In this document: positions 11,412 to 22,108 of the stretch, one piece after another
Layout: every line of letters begins with the position of its first letter
How positions within the stretch are numbered: position 1 is the stretch's first letter
DNA from: Adenophora triphylla var. japonica
Lineage: Eukaryota; Streptophyta; Magnoliopsida; Asterales; Campanulaceae
Direction of reading: 5' to 3'
Assembly: GCA_022495995.1 (NCBI GenBank)
Contig: JAFEMH010002319.1
Location: 62,001-126,000 of the forward strand
Length of the DNA stretch: 64,000 nucleotides
Translations under genes and position numbers: made by a program
Notes under the pieces: model-generated
What the model saw: the letters and a program-made list of their open reading frames with translations, nothing else
Database searches by the model: none
Told to the model about the DNA's origin: nothing

Positions 11412-11994
11412 CAATGTAGAAAAATAATTAAAATAGATTATCGAAAAAAAAAGAAAAAATACATTTTTATAGATGGGAGGAGCGTGCATTTGCATGCACA
11501 TACATACTCGATATTTCCTAATTCCGTTCCATAAAATTAACAAGCCACTTACTCTAGAACGTGAAAAGGACACCAATAAAAAGATGATCTTAGAAAAATA
11601 TTAATTGGAATTTAAAAAAAAAATATGGCAATGAAGAGGCGTATAAAAATTTCAAAGAACCAGGCATATGTTTACTACACCTGACCTTTTTAAGAAATAC
11701 ATTTATAGAATGCGACTTATATTTGAATCTAAGCAAAACTATTAATTTTTGTTGTCATCCTCAAATTAATTCATTTACTTTGTTAAGATCCCTACAAAAG
11801 CAAACAATAAAATTGAATTAACCAAAATCGTAGATGGTATTTTTGAGAAATTATCATTGTGAAAGGCTTGTCTCAGGCCAAAAATTCTCATATATAAACT
11901 TGAAAATTGTATTCTTTCATTTCAAAAGTTGATGTTTACTTGCATTTCATATAAAAAGCAATATATCTGCTAAATTTCTAAAGAGACAAAAAAT

Positions 11995-12085
<91 letters not shown>

Positions 12086-12764
12086 ACCAAGCCAACTAAT
12101 CTATATAATGTGCTAAGAAAAACAGTTAATAGAATATCTTATTAATTGTGCCGCCATTATAAAAAAATCAGAAAAAATGTTTTATAGTTTGAATATTGAA
12201 GCATGAAGCATTAATTTTAGATGTCATGCTCCAATTTATAAACATACATTGTGAAGTTTACAACTAAAGAAATATTGAAAGTAATCAAAAATCTAAAATG
12301 GGAGTGAATAATTTGGAAAAAAATATATTGTTTTCAAGGATTTATCATGAAAAGAAATACCTGTGTTCTTCCTCACTCCAGGGGACTCCCTTTCTATTAA
12401 TCTGGCCATCCGTTTCCAATTGCTGATTTGAAGATGTTCCTTGTCCATTTTCGGCATCTTTTAAGTCACCTTGATTTTTATCTTTATACTCGGGTGGATC
12501 AATGAGACCAGCTTCTATCATTTCTATATCATCTATCAGAGCTTGATAGTGGCTTTTGACATGCTCAATTGTTTTAAAAGGAACCTTAGAAGCAAGATTC
12601 TCAAAGAAATTAGGACAAGAAGGATCTAGTTCGGCTAAAGAATCCTCGAATATCTTATTCTCTTCAAAACTCCACACTATGTGATCTTCATGTAATTGCG
12701 GCGGTGAGGAATTAAAAATGGAATCATATCTATGTGCAAGTAGAAAACCTTCCCATTCTTCCAT
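10752..12764 (-). CDS. DIVARICATA-type two-repeat MYB transcription factor, copy B (intact)
   Basis: Predicted nuclear DNA-binding protein of 290 aa. Exon 1 is 12764-12361 (404 nt) and exon 2 is 11220-10752 (469 nt). The 1,140-nt intron has a CACAG/GTATTT donor and a TTGTAG/GTTGTT acceptor, and joining keeps the frame ([15 protein letters not shown]). The first SANT/MYB repeat is around residues 29-95 ([18 protein letters not shown], then [13 protein letters not shown]). The second is around 130-180 ([20 protein letters not shown], then [15 protein letters not shown]). SHAQKYY replaces the usual SHAQKYF of this R-R/MYB-related class. The C-terminus is rich in P, T, S and N, as in transcription regulators, and ends TNWF. 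It is the only complete copy of the array. The DNA targets and biological role cannot be read from sequence; relatives act in floral asymmetry, sugar or hormone responses. Confidence 0.9.
11327..11409. repeat. (AT)n microsatellite in MYB copy B intron
   Basis: About 83 bp of uninterrupted TA repeats, 107 bp inside the intron from the acceptor. Equivalent tracts at 16680 and 44865 are the landing sites of the Helitron-type insertions. Confidence 0.95.
12001..12081. repeat. Second (AT)n microsatellite in MYB copy B intron
   Basis: About 81 bp of AT repeats nearer the donor side of the intron. The equivalent tract is shorter in copy E (47123-47160) and replaced by a perfect palindrome in copy C (18488-18549). 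Confidence 0.95.
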
Positions 12765-12834
12765 TCTTGTTTGTTCTTGAATGGAAGACCGAGACTTCTT
12801 AACACCCTTTGATTTTGTTGTTTTAATTGCGAGT

Positions 12835-12844
12835 TATTTATATA
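12835..12844 (-). promoter_or_regulatory. TATA box of MYB copy B
   Basis: TATATAAATA on the minus strand, about 70 nt upstream of the ATG at 12764. The leader between them is short and has no upstream ATG in frame. Confidence 0.75.
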
Positions 12845-13652
12845 TGATAATTTCTAAACGTTGCCATACATTTTGTTTTTGAAAATAGTATCTAGACAAG
12901 ATTTAATTTTGGATTTGAAATTTTATTGAAAGACATTTATTTGAAAGGTATAAGATTAACTAACTTGGAAAATTATTAATGATATGAAAATTAAACATTT
13001 CTAAATACAAAATTTGGACAACCAATCTCTACGGTCACTATTCGTTTATGTCCAAATTATGATTAATTCCTCAAGTTATCTTGAATTCATTTCTATGATC
13101 ATGTTAAATTTCTATTTTCCAACACTTCCCTTATTTTCACTATTTTCCTATTTTTCTTCCATTCTCATACTAAATGTTGAGATTTTTTGTTCGTTCTAAA
13201 ATGAATGGCACATTTCTTAATATGTAAATAGAATATGTGCAATGTATCCTTACCCAAATAAAAAATATACTGTGTTTTTTTAAATAGATAAATCAACTGC
13301 TACACTTATTATTGTGTAACTATGAAAATATAACTTTAAACAAATTGCCAAAATAGGTTTCACGTTTCTACAATGTGGGATCTGCATTTCAATTTCGTTC
13401 ACCTTATATACATCTTATTTAATGTATTGTTGTTTTAAAAACAACTCATTATGAAGTGAAAATATAAATTAAAATTTAAAATTTAAGATTTATGATATTT
13501 GAGTTTCGGTGTACATTTATGGTCGTGAATATTTTATACCCATATTATTATTAAAACTATGTTCAAGATATTCCTTAGAGGATATTTGTCATGGATCAAA
13601 TGAACAAGGAATAATAATTAAAATATGTAGTGTACTTTACCTTAGTTTTCAA
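12845..13652. other. Upstream region of MYB copy B
   Basis: Nearly identical to 7488-8295 with a handful of substitutions. No gene seen. This is the probable promoter of the intact MYB gene. Confidence 0.7.
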
Positions 13653-13969
13653 ATAATGGAACAAACTCGTTAACGACAAATATGGGTAACGCACTTTTAT
13701 ATTTGTAATAAAATAATGCAACAAACTTTTTTATACATACGCTGTTACTATTGAAGCTAGAAACGAGGCACTGCCATGACGACGCCACATCAGTGACACG
13801 TCATTGATTGTGATTTTGATGATGTGTCACTAACGTGACATTGACATAGAAACGCCACACCGGCAAATTCATTGACGTCATAAGAAAAAGAAGTTTGTTG
13901 CACTATTTGATAACGAGTACAAAAGTACGTTATCCATATGTGTTGTTGTTAATGAGTACGTTGCATTAT
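13653..13969. mobile_element. Fold-back element, second copy
   Basis: Same structure as 8296-8612, exactly 5,357 bp further on, with only scattered differences. It lies about 890 bp upstream of the ATG of intact copy B and contains the TGACGTCA palindrome near 13874, a site type bound by bZIP factors. Confidence 0.65.
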
Positions 13970-14345
13970 ATGAAGAAAAAAAAATGAAAATCCATTTAGC
14001 AATTATATGTTTACAAAATGAGAGAGCCCCATGAGGAGTTCTTTCATGTATTTTGTATAGAAATGCTTAATATCTTCTTATATATTCAAGTAAAATGTTC
14101 TCCTTCATTTCAAAAGTTGATGTTTGCTTACATTCCGTACAATTTTTTTTTTATATATCTAATACACTTTGAAAAAAGAACAATTTACAAATTTTATTTA
14201 TTTTTAAATGGGAAGAGAGTCCTTGCACACAAATGACATTTCCTAATTTGGTTCCATAAAATCACCAAGCCACTTAGTCTATAATGTGAAAAGAAAAGAA
14301 AAGATAACAAAATATATACTATAACTAGTTTTATTAGAATTTTGC

Positions 14346-14450
14346 TTATTGGTCGTGATCTGGAGAAACACCCTAGAAAGAACTCCTTGGTTCTCCTAGG
14401 ATCTACATTCGCGTCTACCCAACTAGCCCATGTACTCAACCCTTTCTCAT
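14346..14450 (-). pseudogene. TBL exon relic, copy 2
   Basis: Identical in all visible coding positions to the relic at 8989-9093, including the one-base frame slip before GVSPDHDQ. The slip therefore predates the duplication of the unit. Confidence 0.65.
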
Positions 14451-16093
14451 CTATAGTAAAACTTGGACAAAATAGTTCAATTATCCAGCAAAATTAAGCA
14501 AAAAGGGAAATCTACAAGACTTCAACATAGAAAAATAAATGATTTCATTGGATTAGAGTAAACAAACTAACCTTTTGAGCTGAGACATGTTTCTTCTGAT
14601 ATGCCAAGAACAACGATCGTGGTAGTCTCCTAACACTTGAACAAGGACATAATAATACTTGAACAAGAACATAGAGGGTGTTGGGAATCATTTTAGGATT
14701 CAATCAGACGTAGGGAGCAATTTATGTTTAAATAAGCTCTCAAGAATATATTTTTGTTTTTGAGTTATTGTGATATGCACAGTGTGCCATTTATAGAGTC
14801 ATTATCACCTCTAACGGTCACAAAGAATGGTTACTTCTCAAAAATCTCTAACGGCTAGTGAGTTGAAAATAAGAACGGCTTATTTTTCAAAAAATCTCAA
14901 TGGTTAGTTAGTTAATAATAGCTTTTTGAAAATAAGAACGACCAACTTTTCGAAAAGCTTAACGGTTAGTGAAGTGATTATAGCTTTTTGAAAATAATTA
15001 TTGTTTATCGCACACTTCTAATGGTTAAAAAATTAGTAATCAAGCAAAACTACAACTAAACTATGCAATGTGCCAAATTCTTAGGCCCCTTCAACATCTT
15101 TAATTTGGTTTTGCTTAATTATTTGACTATTTTTTATTATAAAAAGATAAAAGAAAGAATATATACTTATTGGTGCTCCACAAGAACTAATTAGCTCTTT
15201 TGAACCTAGATTTCCTACCTTGCCTCTATTTATTTCTTCTCTCTCTAAATTTTAATAAAAAAATACAGAACATACTTTTGGAAACAAATATTTGAATTGC
15301 GATTTCTACCCTTAATAAAAAATACATAACATACTTTTGTATGCATTCACCTTTTGTAATAGAATTATTTATCCAACTATTTAACATGTGTCACCATTTT
15401 ATTTTGTATTGGACGTATATTGTAAGAAGAGAGGGTTTGGACGATTTGGATGTTTTTGGAGCTCGATTTTCGGTATTAAACGACGATTTTAGCTTCATAT
15501 TTCTTTTCTTTAAGATCTCAACCCTATCGGCCCCTTCATAGTTCCAAGCGCAAACAGTCATTTATTTTGATGCTTGTTCTATTTACTGTTGTTGGATTTG
15601 CGATGGCTGCAGCCGATTGCGTTTTAAGGTGGTTAAACTGTATTAACCTAACCATATAGAATGAGACTCCAAACATTTTGGATTGTCATCTCATTCTTTC
15701 TTCCTCATGAAGTTAAGTAATCATTCTTCTTTTAAAATAAATAAATAATAAACATAAGAAACAAAGAAATAAAGAACATAAGATAAAATAGGTCAAATAT
15801 TGCTTGATGGGCATGTGACTCTAAAAGTATAATGATTTAGTATTATGGATATTATGATGAAAAATTAAAGCATAAAATCTTTATTATAAGTATATGGTTG
15901 AAGTTGATGCTACGTAAACTAGTCATCTAATTTCATATTCTACATCATCTCCTGGACTTAGGATATAGATGAAGTACAATATTCCATGACAAATAAACCC
16001 CTACAAAAATTGAAGATAATAAAAAAAAAGACATGCATAACAAAAGAAAAGACAAAAAGAAAAAACAACCCTTCATTCTCCATATTGGAAGCA
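14451..16093. other. Intergenic part of MYB repeat unit 2
   Basis: Near-identical to 9094-10751 with substitutions and small indels. No gene supported. It contains the same near-palindrome and direct repeats. Confidence 0.6.
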
Positions 16094-16571
16094 TCAAATC
16101 CTATAAAACCAATTTGTTGGTGAAGCAAAAGAGGACGATGATGTGGATGCAATAGAAGATTGTGTCATTGTTTTCATCCGAGTCATAGACAATGCAGAGG
16201 TGGTTGTGGTGGTCATTGGTGATGGAAAAGTGGAGATATGATGGTTAAAATAAGAATGGGGTTCTTGTTGATTACCGTTGGAATTGATCACGTTGTTATA
16301 AGAAATTGGATTAGGAGGAGGAAGTGGGTTTTCAACTTGCTCAGGATTTTGGCATTCTGGTGGCGGCGCTGAAGTAGTAACGGTGGTGGTGGTGATGGCG
16401 GTGTCGTAAATGCTAGGGCGGCGGCGTTCAATTGGGACTGAGTTTTTGAGACGGCGATAATACTTTTGTGCATGACTAGCTATCAGAGTAGGGGTTCTGG
16501 TTAACACATAATACCTAGATATGCTCCTCTAGTTACCCTTCCCGTATTTCTTAACTCCCTCCAAGAACAAC
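16094..16571 (-). pseudogene. MYB copy C, exon 2 with premature stop
   Basis: This is homologous to exon 2 of copy B. The acceptor TTGTAG is preserved and the exon starts at 16571. In the second MYB repeat the codon for the conserved tryptophan of GDW has become TAG (16529-16531) and the preceding GAC has become AAC. Translation would stop before the recognition helix. The original stop TAA is TAT, extending the frame by three codons to 16094. Exon 1 is absent because of the deletion near 18900. This is a clear pseudogene. Confidence 0.9.
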
Positions 16572-16693
16572 CTACAAGTATGATAAAGACAATTTAAATG
16601 TTACGATCTTCATATATAGTCTAGGCAAATGTTTTATTTCATATCAAAAGTGGATGTTTGCTAGTATTAAGTTTTGTTATATATATATATATA

Positions 16694-17761
16694 CTAGTAC
16701 ATATGCCCGTGTCCGAGGACACGGGTCTTTTTTTTTTTAATTAACATAAACATTATAGTTACAAATTATAGTGATGTATGAACATAAACATTATGCCCGT
16801 GTCCGAGGACACGTGGTATATATTTTTTTTAATTTAAAAAAAAATTGAAAAAAGAAATTTTAAAAATTTCTTTTTACGTGAACAAACATGATTATTAATG
16901 GATAATGAATAAACTTATCCCCAATAAACAATCCAAGTAAAAAAAACTCCAATCACCCAAAACATTTACATACTGGTTATGTGTATATCTATTTCTCTCT
17001 GCATAACTAAACATCCCCAAATAACTGAAATCAAAATTCGGCTGCTCTAACCATATCTATCTATCTTCCACATTTCTAAACCCCCAAAAGTATGACAATC
17101 AAAAGAAACCATCTAAAATGTATACCGTAGCTATCGTTTGCACCGGAGTTCAAAGCCTATATGTATGTAGAAATCGAAATAGAAATCGAAATCAATGTAT
17201 ACTATTTATTTCTACATGTGTATCAAACGACTATCTTCTTCCAACGCTTCTTCACAAAACACATAAAACCCAAAATTAAAAACTCAATCATACTCACCTA
17301 TCAGACATGGTAGCTATAGTCTTAAACGCCATAATCAGTGAACGATCCGGGTTGGACCCACGATTTTGCCAACGACCCAAAGAAGAAGATAGGAAATCGC
17401 TCGTAACCCCATTAGGTTTGGAAATCACCGTCGATAAACCCAATAATCTGACGGCGACGAATAGGAGGAGGCCGGCGGTGTGGGAGATGGGCCGGCGGAG
17501 TGTGTGATGTCGGAGATGGTGCCGGGGCGGCGGTCTGGTGTGCCGGAGTCTGTCTCTCTCCCCCGTCCTCTCTCTCTCCTCCCTTTGGAAATTCAAATTG
17601 AATGGGTATGTGACTATGTGTGTGTTGCTAATTAAAAAATTTTTTTTTTTTTAAAGGGAGGGCAAAATGGGAAAGGGACAAAAATGTGGGGGCAAAATGG
17701 TAAAATGGCGTATTGAACCCGTAGAGAGTACCGTTGAGAATGCACCCTTCATTTATACTAT

Positions 17762-17764
<3 letters not shown>
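16694..17764 (-). mobile_element. Non-autonomous Helitron in MYB copy C intron
   Basis: On the minus strand it opens TCTATAGTATAAATG after A and ends CTAG before T, the A/T insertion rule of Helitrons. A 9-bp GC-rich hairpin (CCCGTGTCC / GGACACGGG, 2-nt loop, 16706-16725) stands 8 nt before CTAG. A second copy of the hairpin lies about 88 bp further in (near 16797-16816), with one arm slightly changed. No Rep/helicase is present in the 1,071 bp. A GC-richer block at 17310-17590 could be captured host DNA but no protein was recognised. The insertion is into the (AT)n tract of the intron. Confidence 0.85.
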
Positions 17765-17799
<35 letters not shown>

Positions 17800-18900
17800 T
17801 ACAACGTAGAAAAATATATATATATCTATAAATATATATATATATATACTACAACGTAGAAAAATAATTAAAATAGATTATCAAAAAAAAAAAAGAAAAA
17901 ATACATTTTTTATAGATGGGAGGAGCGTGTATTTGCATGCACATACATACTCGATATTTCCTAATTTCGTTCCATAAAATTAACAAGCCACTTACTATAG
18001 AACGTGAAAAGGACACCAATAAATAGATGATCTTAGAAAAATATTAATTGCAATTTAAAAAAAAATATGGCAATGAAGAGGCGTATAAAAATTTCAAAGA
18101 ACCAGGCATATGTTTACTACACCTGACCTTTTTAAGAAATACATTTACAGAATGCGACTTATATTTGAATCTAAGCAAAACTATTAATTTTTGTTGTCAT
18201 CCTCAAATTAATTCATTTACTTTGTTGAGATCCCTACAAAAGCAAACAATAAAATTGAATTAACCAAAATCGTAGATGGTATTTTTGAGAAATTATCATT
18301 GTGAAAAGCTTGTCTCTGGCCAAAAATTCTCATAGATAAAATAAAAAAATAAAAAAGAGAGTACCCCAAAAGGAATTATTTCTTGTATTTTTGATTTTTT
18401 ATGTTTAATTTCTATCCTCATATATAATCTTGAAAATTGTATTCTTTCATTTCAAAAGTTGATGTTTATTTGCATTTCATATAAAAAGGAAAAAAAAAAC
18501 ACTTTTAAATAACTCTATATAGAGTTATTTAAAAGTGTTTTTTTTTTCCTTTTTATAAGTGTGTGTGCACACACACATATGGAATTTCCTATTGTGGTTC
18601 CATAATATAACCAAGCCAACTAATCTATAAAATGTGCTAAGAAAAACAGTTAATAGAAGATCTTATTAATTGCGCCGCCATTATAAAAAAATCAGAAAAA
18701 ATATTTTATAGTTTGAATATTGAAGCATAAAGCATTAATTTTAGATGTCATGCACCAATTTATAAACATACATTGTGAAGTTTACAACTAAAGAAATATT
18801 GAAAGTAATCAAAAATAAAAAATGGGAGTGAATAATTAGGAAAAAAATATATTGTTTTCAAAGATTTATCATGAAAAGAAATAATTAGGAAAAGAAATAC
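17765..18900. other. MYB copy C intron, remainder
   Basis: Intron DNA homologous to 11410-12360 of copy B: (AT)n at 17764-17798, a short duplicated ACTACAACGTAGAAAA block (17798 and 17849), then common intron sequence to the GAAAAGAAATACC that normally abuts exon 1. Exon 1 itself is missing. Confidence 0.75.
18488..18549. repeat. Perfect 62-bp palindrome in MYB copy C intron
   Basis: Two 31-bp arms, centred between 18518 and 18519, run from GG(A)10CACTTTTAAA to the exact complement, with no spacer. Copies A and E hold only one arm-like half. Confidence 0.9.
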
Positions 18901-19379
18901 CAGCAAATTCGTTGACGTCATAAGAAAAAGAAGTTTGTTGCACTATTTGATAACGAGTACAAAAGTATGTTATCCATATGTGTTGCTGTTAATGAGTACG
19001 TTGCATTATTTGAAGAAAAAAACATGAAAATCCATTTAGTAATTATATGTTTACAAAAAGAGAGAACCCTAAGAGGAGTTCTTTCATGTATTTTGTATAG
19101 AAATGCTTAATATCTTCTTATATAGTCATGGAAAATGTTTTCTTTCATTTCAAAAGTTGATGTTTACTTACATTCCGTACAAAAAAATTTCTATATATCT
19201 AATATACATTGAAAAAAAACAATTTACAATTTTTATTTTTTTTTAAATGGGAAGAGAGTCCTTACACACAAATGACATTTCCTAATTTGGTTCCATGAAA
19301 TCACCAAGCCACATAGTCTATAATGTGAAAAGAAAAGATAACAAAATATATACTATAACTAGTTTTATTAGAATTTTTC
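18901..19379. other. Fused upstream remnant of MYB copy C (includes right arm of the fold-back element)
   Basis: At 18899-18902 the intron end AAGAAATACC runs directly into CAGCAAATTCGTTGACG, which normally lies inside the fold-back element upstream of the gene. Exon 1, TATA box and proximal promoter are therefore deleted. 18901-19009 is the right arm of the fold-back element; the rest is common upstream DNA. Confidence 0.8.
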
Positions 19380-19424
19380 TTATTGGTCGTGATCTGGAGA
19401 AACAACCTAGATAGAACTCCTAGG
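19380..19424 (-). pseudogene. TBL exon relic, copy 3, 3' piece
   Basis: The GVSPDHDQ end of the relic, split from its 5' piece at 39590-39649 by Copia-2. The last five bases, CTAGG, are the left target duplication. Confidence 0.6.
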
Positions 19425-20192
19425 TGAAAGCGTGAGCCTTTTAGGGAACAAATTCTTGTTTCCTTAATTCGAAACACTTCTATTATGGTAAGAAGATTTT
19501 GGAACTTTCATGGAAGATTTATTATTGTCCTACTTTGACTAGGACTTTGTAAATAAAGTAAATATCTTTTATTTATGTACATAATTTTATATTAGGACTA
19601 ACCTACTAATATTCTATTTCTTTGTGAGTGTGTTTATGTTTTCTTATAGGAAAAGAGATCTCACAAAGGAAGATGTTGATTACTTGAAGATCTTCTCCAT
19701 GGTGCATATAAATACAAGACATTCAACACAAAAGAAGCAATGGAAATTCTGAGAGAAAAATACATATTCTTCATAGTTTTCAACATTGTGTTTTAGGTTG
19801 TGAGTGAAGGTTGTGCCTTACATCCGTAACTCACATCTAGTTTTTCATAGAGTTCTTTGTTTTACTTCTGACTAGAATTGGTCTTACTTGGGAAAGGGGA
19901 GTTGTTCTTGTCATAGAAGGTGATTAGAACTCGTTTAGTATTTTAGTATTTTAGTTTTTCACTTATTTATTTTTGTAAGCATCGAAAGTTTTTATAGTGA
20001 AAAGTTTTTGGGCGTAAGCCTAGTTTGCTGATCTTATAGATCAGTAAGCGTAAATAATTCTTGAGTTCGTGCTTTTAATTTGTTTTATTCCGCTGCATTA
20101 TTTGTGGATTTGTGGACAGTTGTGAGACACATCTGTACTCACATTCGTTGTCTGTTGGGTGATTAAAGTTTCCTAGCTACACGAAACTTTCA
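19425..20192 (+). repeat. Copia-2 5' LTR
   Basis: It runs from TGAAAGCGTG to GAAACTTTCA, 768 bp, with a 6-bp terminal inverted repeat TGAAAG/CTTTCA. A TATA box (TATAAATA) is at 19707-19714. CACATC-type motifs occur at about 19845 and in the last 90 bp. Confidence 0.95.
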
Positions 20193-20194
20193 AT

Positions 20195-20210
20195 TGGTAT
20201 CAGAGCCAAC
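20195..20210 (+). other. Copia-2 primer binding site
   Basis: TGGTATCAGAGCC starts 3 nt after the LTR. This is the standard initiator-methionine tRNA complement used by plant Copia elements. Confidence 0.92.
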
Positions 20211-20253
20211 TCTCGATATATTACTGAGTGTTGATCCATAAAGTGTAGTTATT

Positions 20254-22108
20254 ATGGAATGCCAAAATCACCAAAACAGGCCTCCTATCTTAGATGGCAC
20301 CAATTACTCTCTTTGGAAGTTATGATGCGTAATTATATCAAAAGTATTGATGAAAGAGCTTGGATGTGTATTCTTGTTGCATGGCAACCTCCTACTGTGG
20401 AGAAAAAGCTTGCATCTGGTGTTGGTGAGTCAATTTTCGAAAGAAAACCTGAAAATCAATGGACTCTTGATGAAATACATTTGGCTAACTATAATTCTAA
20501 AGCAATGGGTGTTATTTCCAGCCATGTTTCTGGGAATATGTACAAGCTTATCACTAATGAGAATGTAGCCAAAGCTGCTTGGGATATCTTGCAAACACAA
20601 TGTGAGGGTGCACCAAGTGTAAAAGCTACTAGACTTAGAATTTTAATGGATAGGTTTGAGTTACTTCGAATGGAAGAAACTGAGGACATTGTATCATATG
20701 CTGCTAAGATTCATGAGATTTCAAATGAGTGCACAAGTCAAGGAGAATCAATCTCCAATGCAAGACTTGTGAGTAAGATTTTGAGGACCTTACCTGAGAG
20801 GTTCAACATTAAAGTGGCTGTGATTGAGGAAACCAATGACACCAATATCATAGGTCTGATACAATCATAGGGATTTTGAATGTGTTTGAGCTAAATCATG
20901 AAGCTCAGAAAAAGAACAAATCTCACAGTCTTGCTCTCAAAAGTGCTGCTGCACTTCCTAAAGAGCTTGTGGAATTATCCTCTGAGATTGACAAGTCAAA
21001 TCTTGAAGAAGAGGATGTAGCTCTTATTTCAAAGAAATTCAGTTTCATACTGAAAAATATAAGGATAAGTAAATTTCCTAATAGACCTACTCCTAGTGCT
21101 CCTGAAAAACCAAAACCTAGCACTGACACTGGATTCAAGAAACCAAGCTTTGAAAATAAAAAATCCTCTGAGTCTGTTCAATGTAGGGCATGTCATGGCT
21201 TTGGTCATTATGCAAATGAGTGTGCTAATACACTCAAAAAGAAGGGAATGAGCTTAACTGCTAACCTTAGTGACAGTGAGGATGAAGATGAAGTGGCTAA
21301 CATGTCTATTATCTATTGCCATTCTGTGTTTAATGCATTCTGTGCAGATATAGAAGATGGTGTTCCTGAAAAATCTTTGGATGTGGTCTCAGATGTGTAC
21401 ACAACTGGTGTTACATCTGATCTAATACTGAACTGTTTCACTGTAAAAGGAGACTCTGAAGATGAAGAGAGGGACATTTTCTACGAGGAACCTTTTGCAA
21501 CATACAAGGAGTTGCATACTGATTGGATGAAAAGATTGGACAAAATTGAGGTACTTGTTAAGGTAAATAAATCTCTTTCTGATAAATTGGCCACTTGTGA
21601 AGATGAAAAAGCTATACTTTCAAAGAAAAATGATGTTCAAAAGGATACCATTGCTAAACTTGAAGTCCTTGTAACCAAAAGAGAAGTTGAGCTTGAAAAA
21701 TTCAAAAATGAATGTGAGAAAGCTGAGAGTACATTTACCAAGTTAAACAAAAGTAAGATGAAACTTGATGAAGCTATCTCTATAGGTCAGCTTAACAAAA
21801 CTAGTTTAGGCTTTGAAAAAGGTAATTTTGTAAAGGAGGGATGTGAGGCTTCAACTTCAAAAGGTGTGGAAAAACCAATTTTTAGAGAAAACCCCCTTTT
21901 AAGTGAGAAAAGACCAAGGAAGAGGCACTACATCTGCCACTATTGCCTTGCTCCTGGTCACATTAGGCCCTTCTGTTACAAACTCAAGGCTGACAAAAAG
22001 TCTGGTTACTTCAATCAGCCTCAGATGTGTGAGAAGATGTATGCACATCCGAACACACATCCTGGTAATCTGAGACCTCTGCAATCCAAAAAGAAAGCTG
22101 TAAAATAG
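20254..22108 (+). pseudogene. Copia-2 gag
   Basis: Capsid/nucleocapsid precursor of the virus-like particle. The start is the ATG at 20254 (MECQNHQNRPPILDGTNY); a one-base slip near 20316 shifts it into the long frame. UBN2-type gag follows to about 20870, where a TAG and a second slip occur. The frame from 20876 holds a first CX2CX4HX4C knuckle (CRACHGFGHYANEC, about 21184), a coiled coil (21530-21790) and a second knuckle (CHYCLAPGHIRPFC, about 21934). It ends in TAG at 22106-22108 just before WVAKP, which continues in the same frame. Two frameshifts and at least two stops make it non-functional. Confidence 0.88.

Noticed and set aside
11307..11534. Open frame encoding a long Ile-Tyr repeat
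   Set aside because: It is the translation of the intronic (AT)n microsatellite. The similar frames near 43727 and 46270 are the same artefact.
17294..17596. Arg-rich 100-codon frame in the Helitron
   Set aside because: Low complexity from a GC-rich block, no recognisable domain. Kept only as possible captured DNA.
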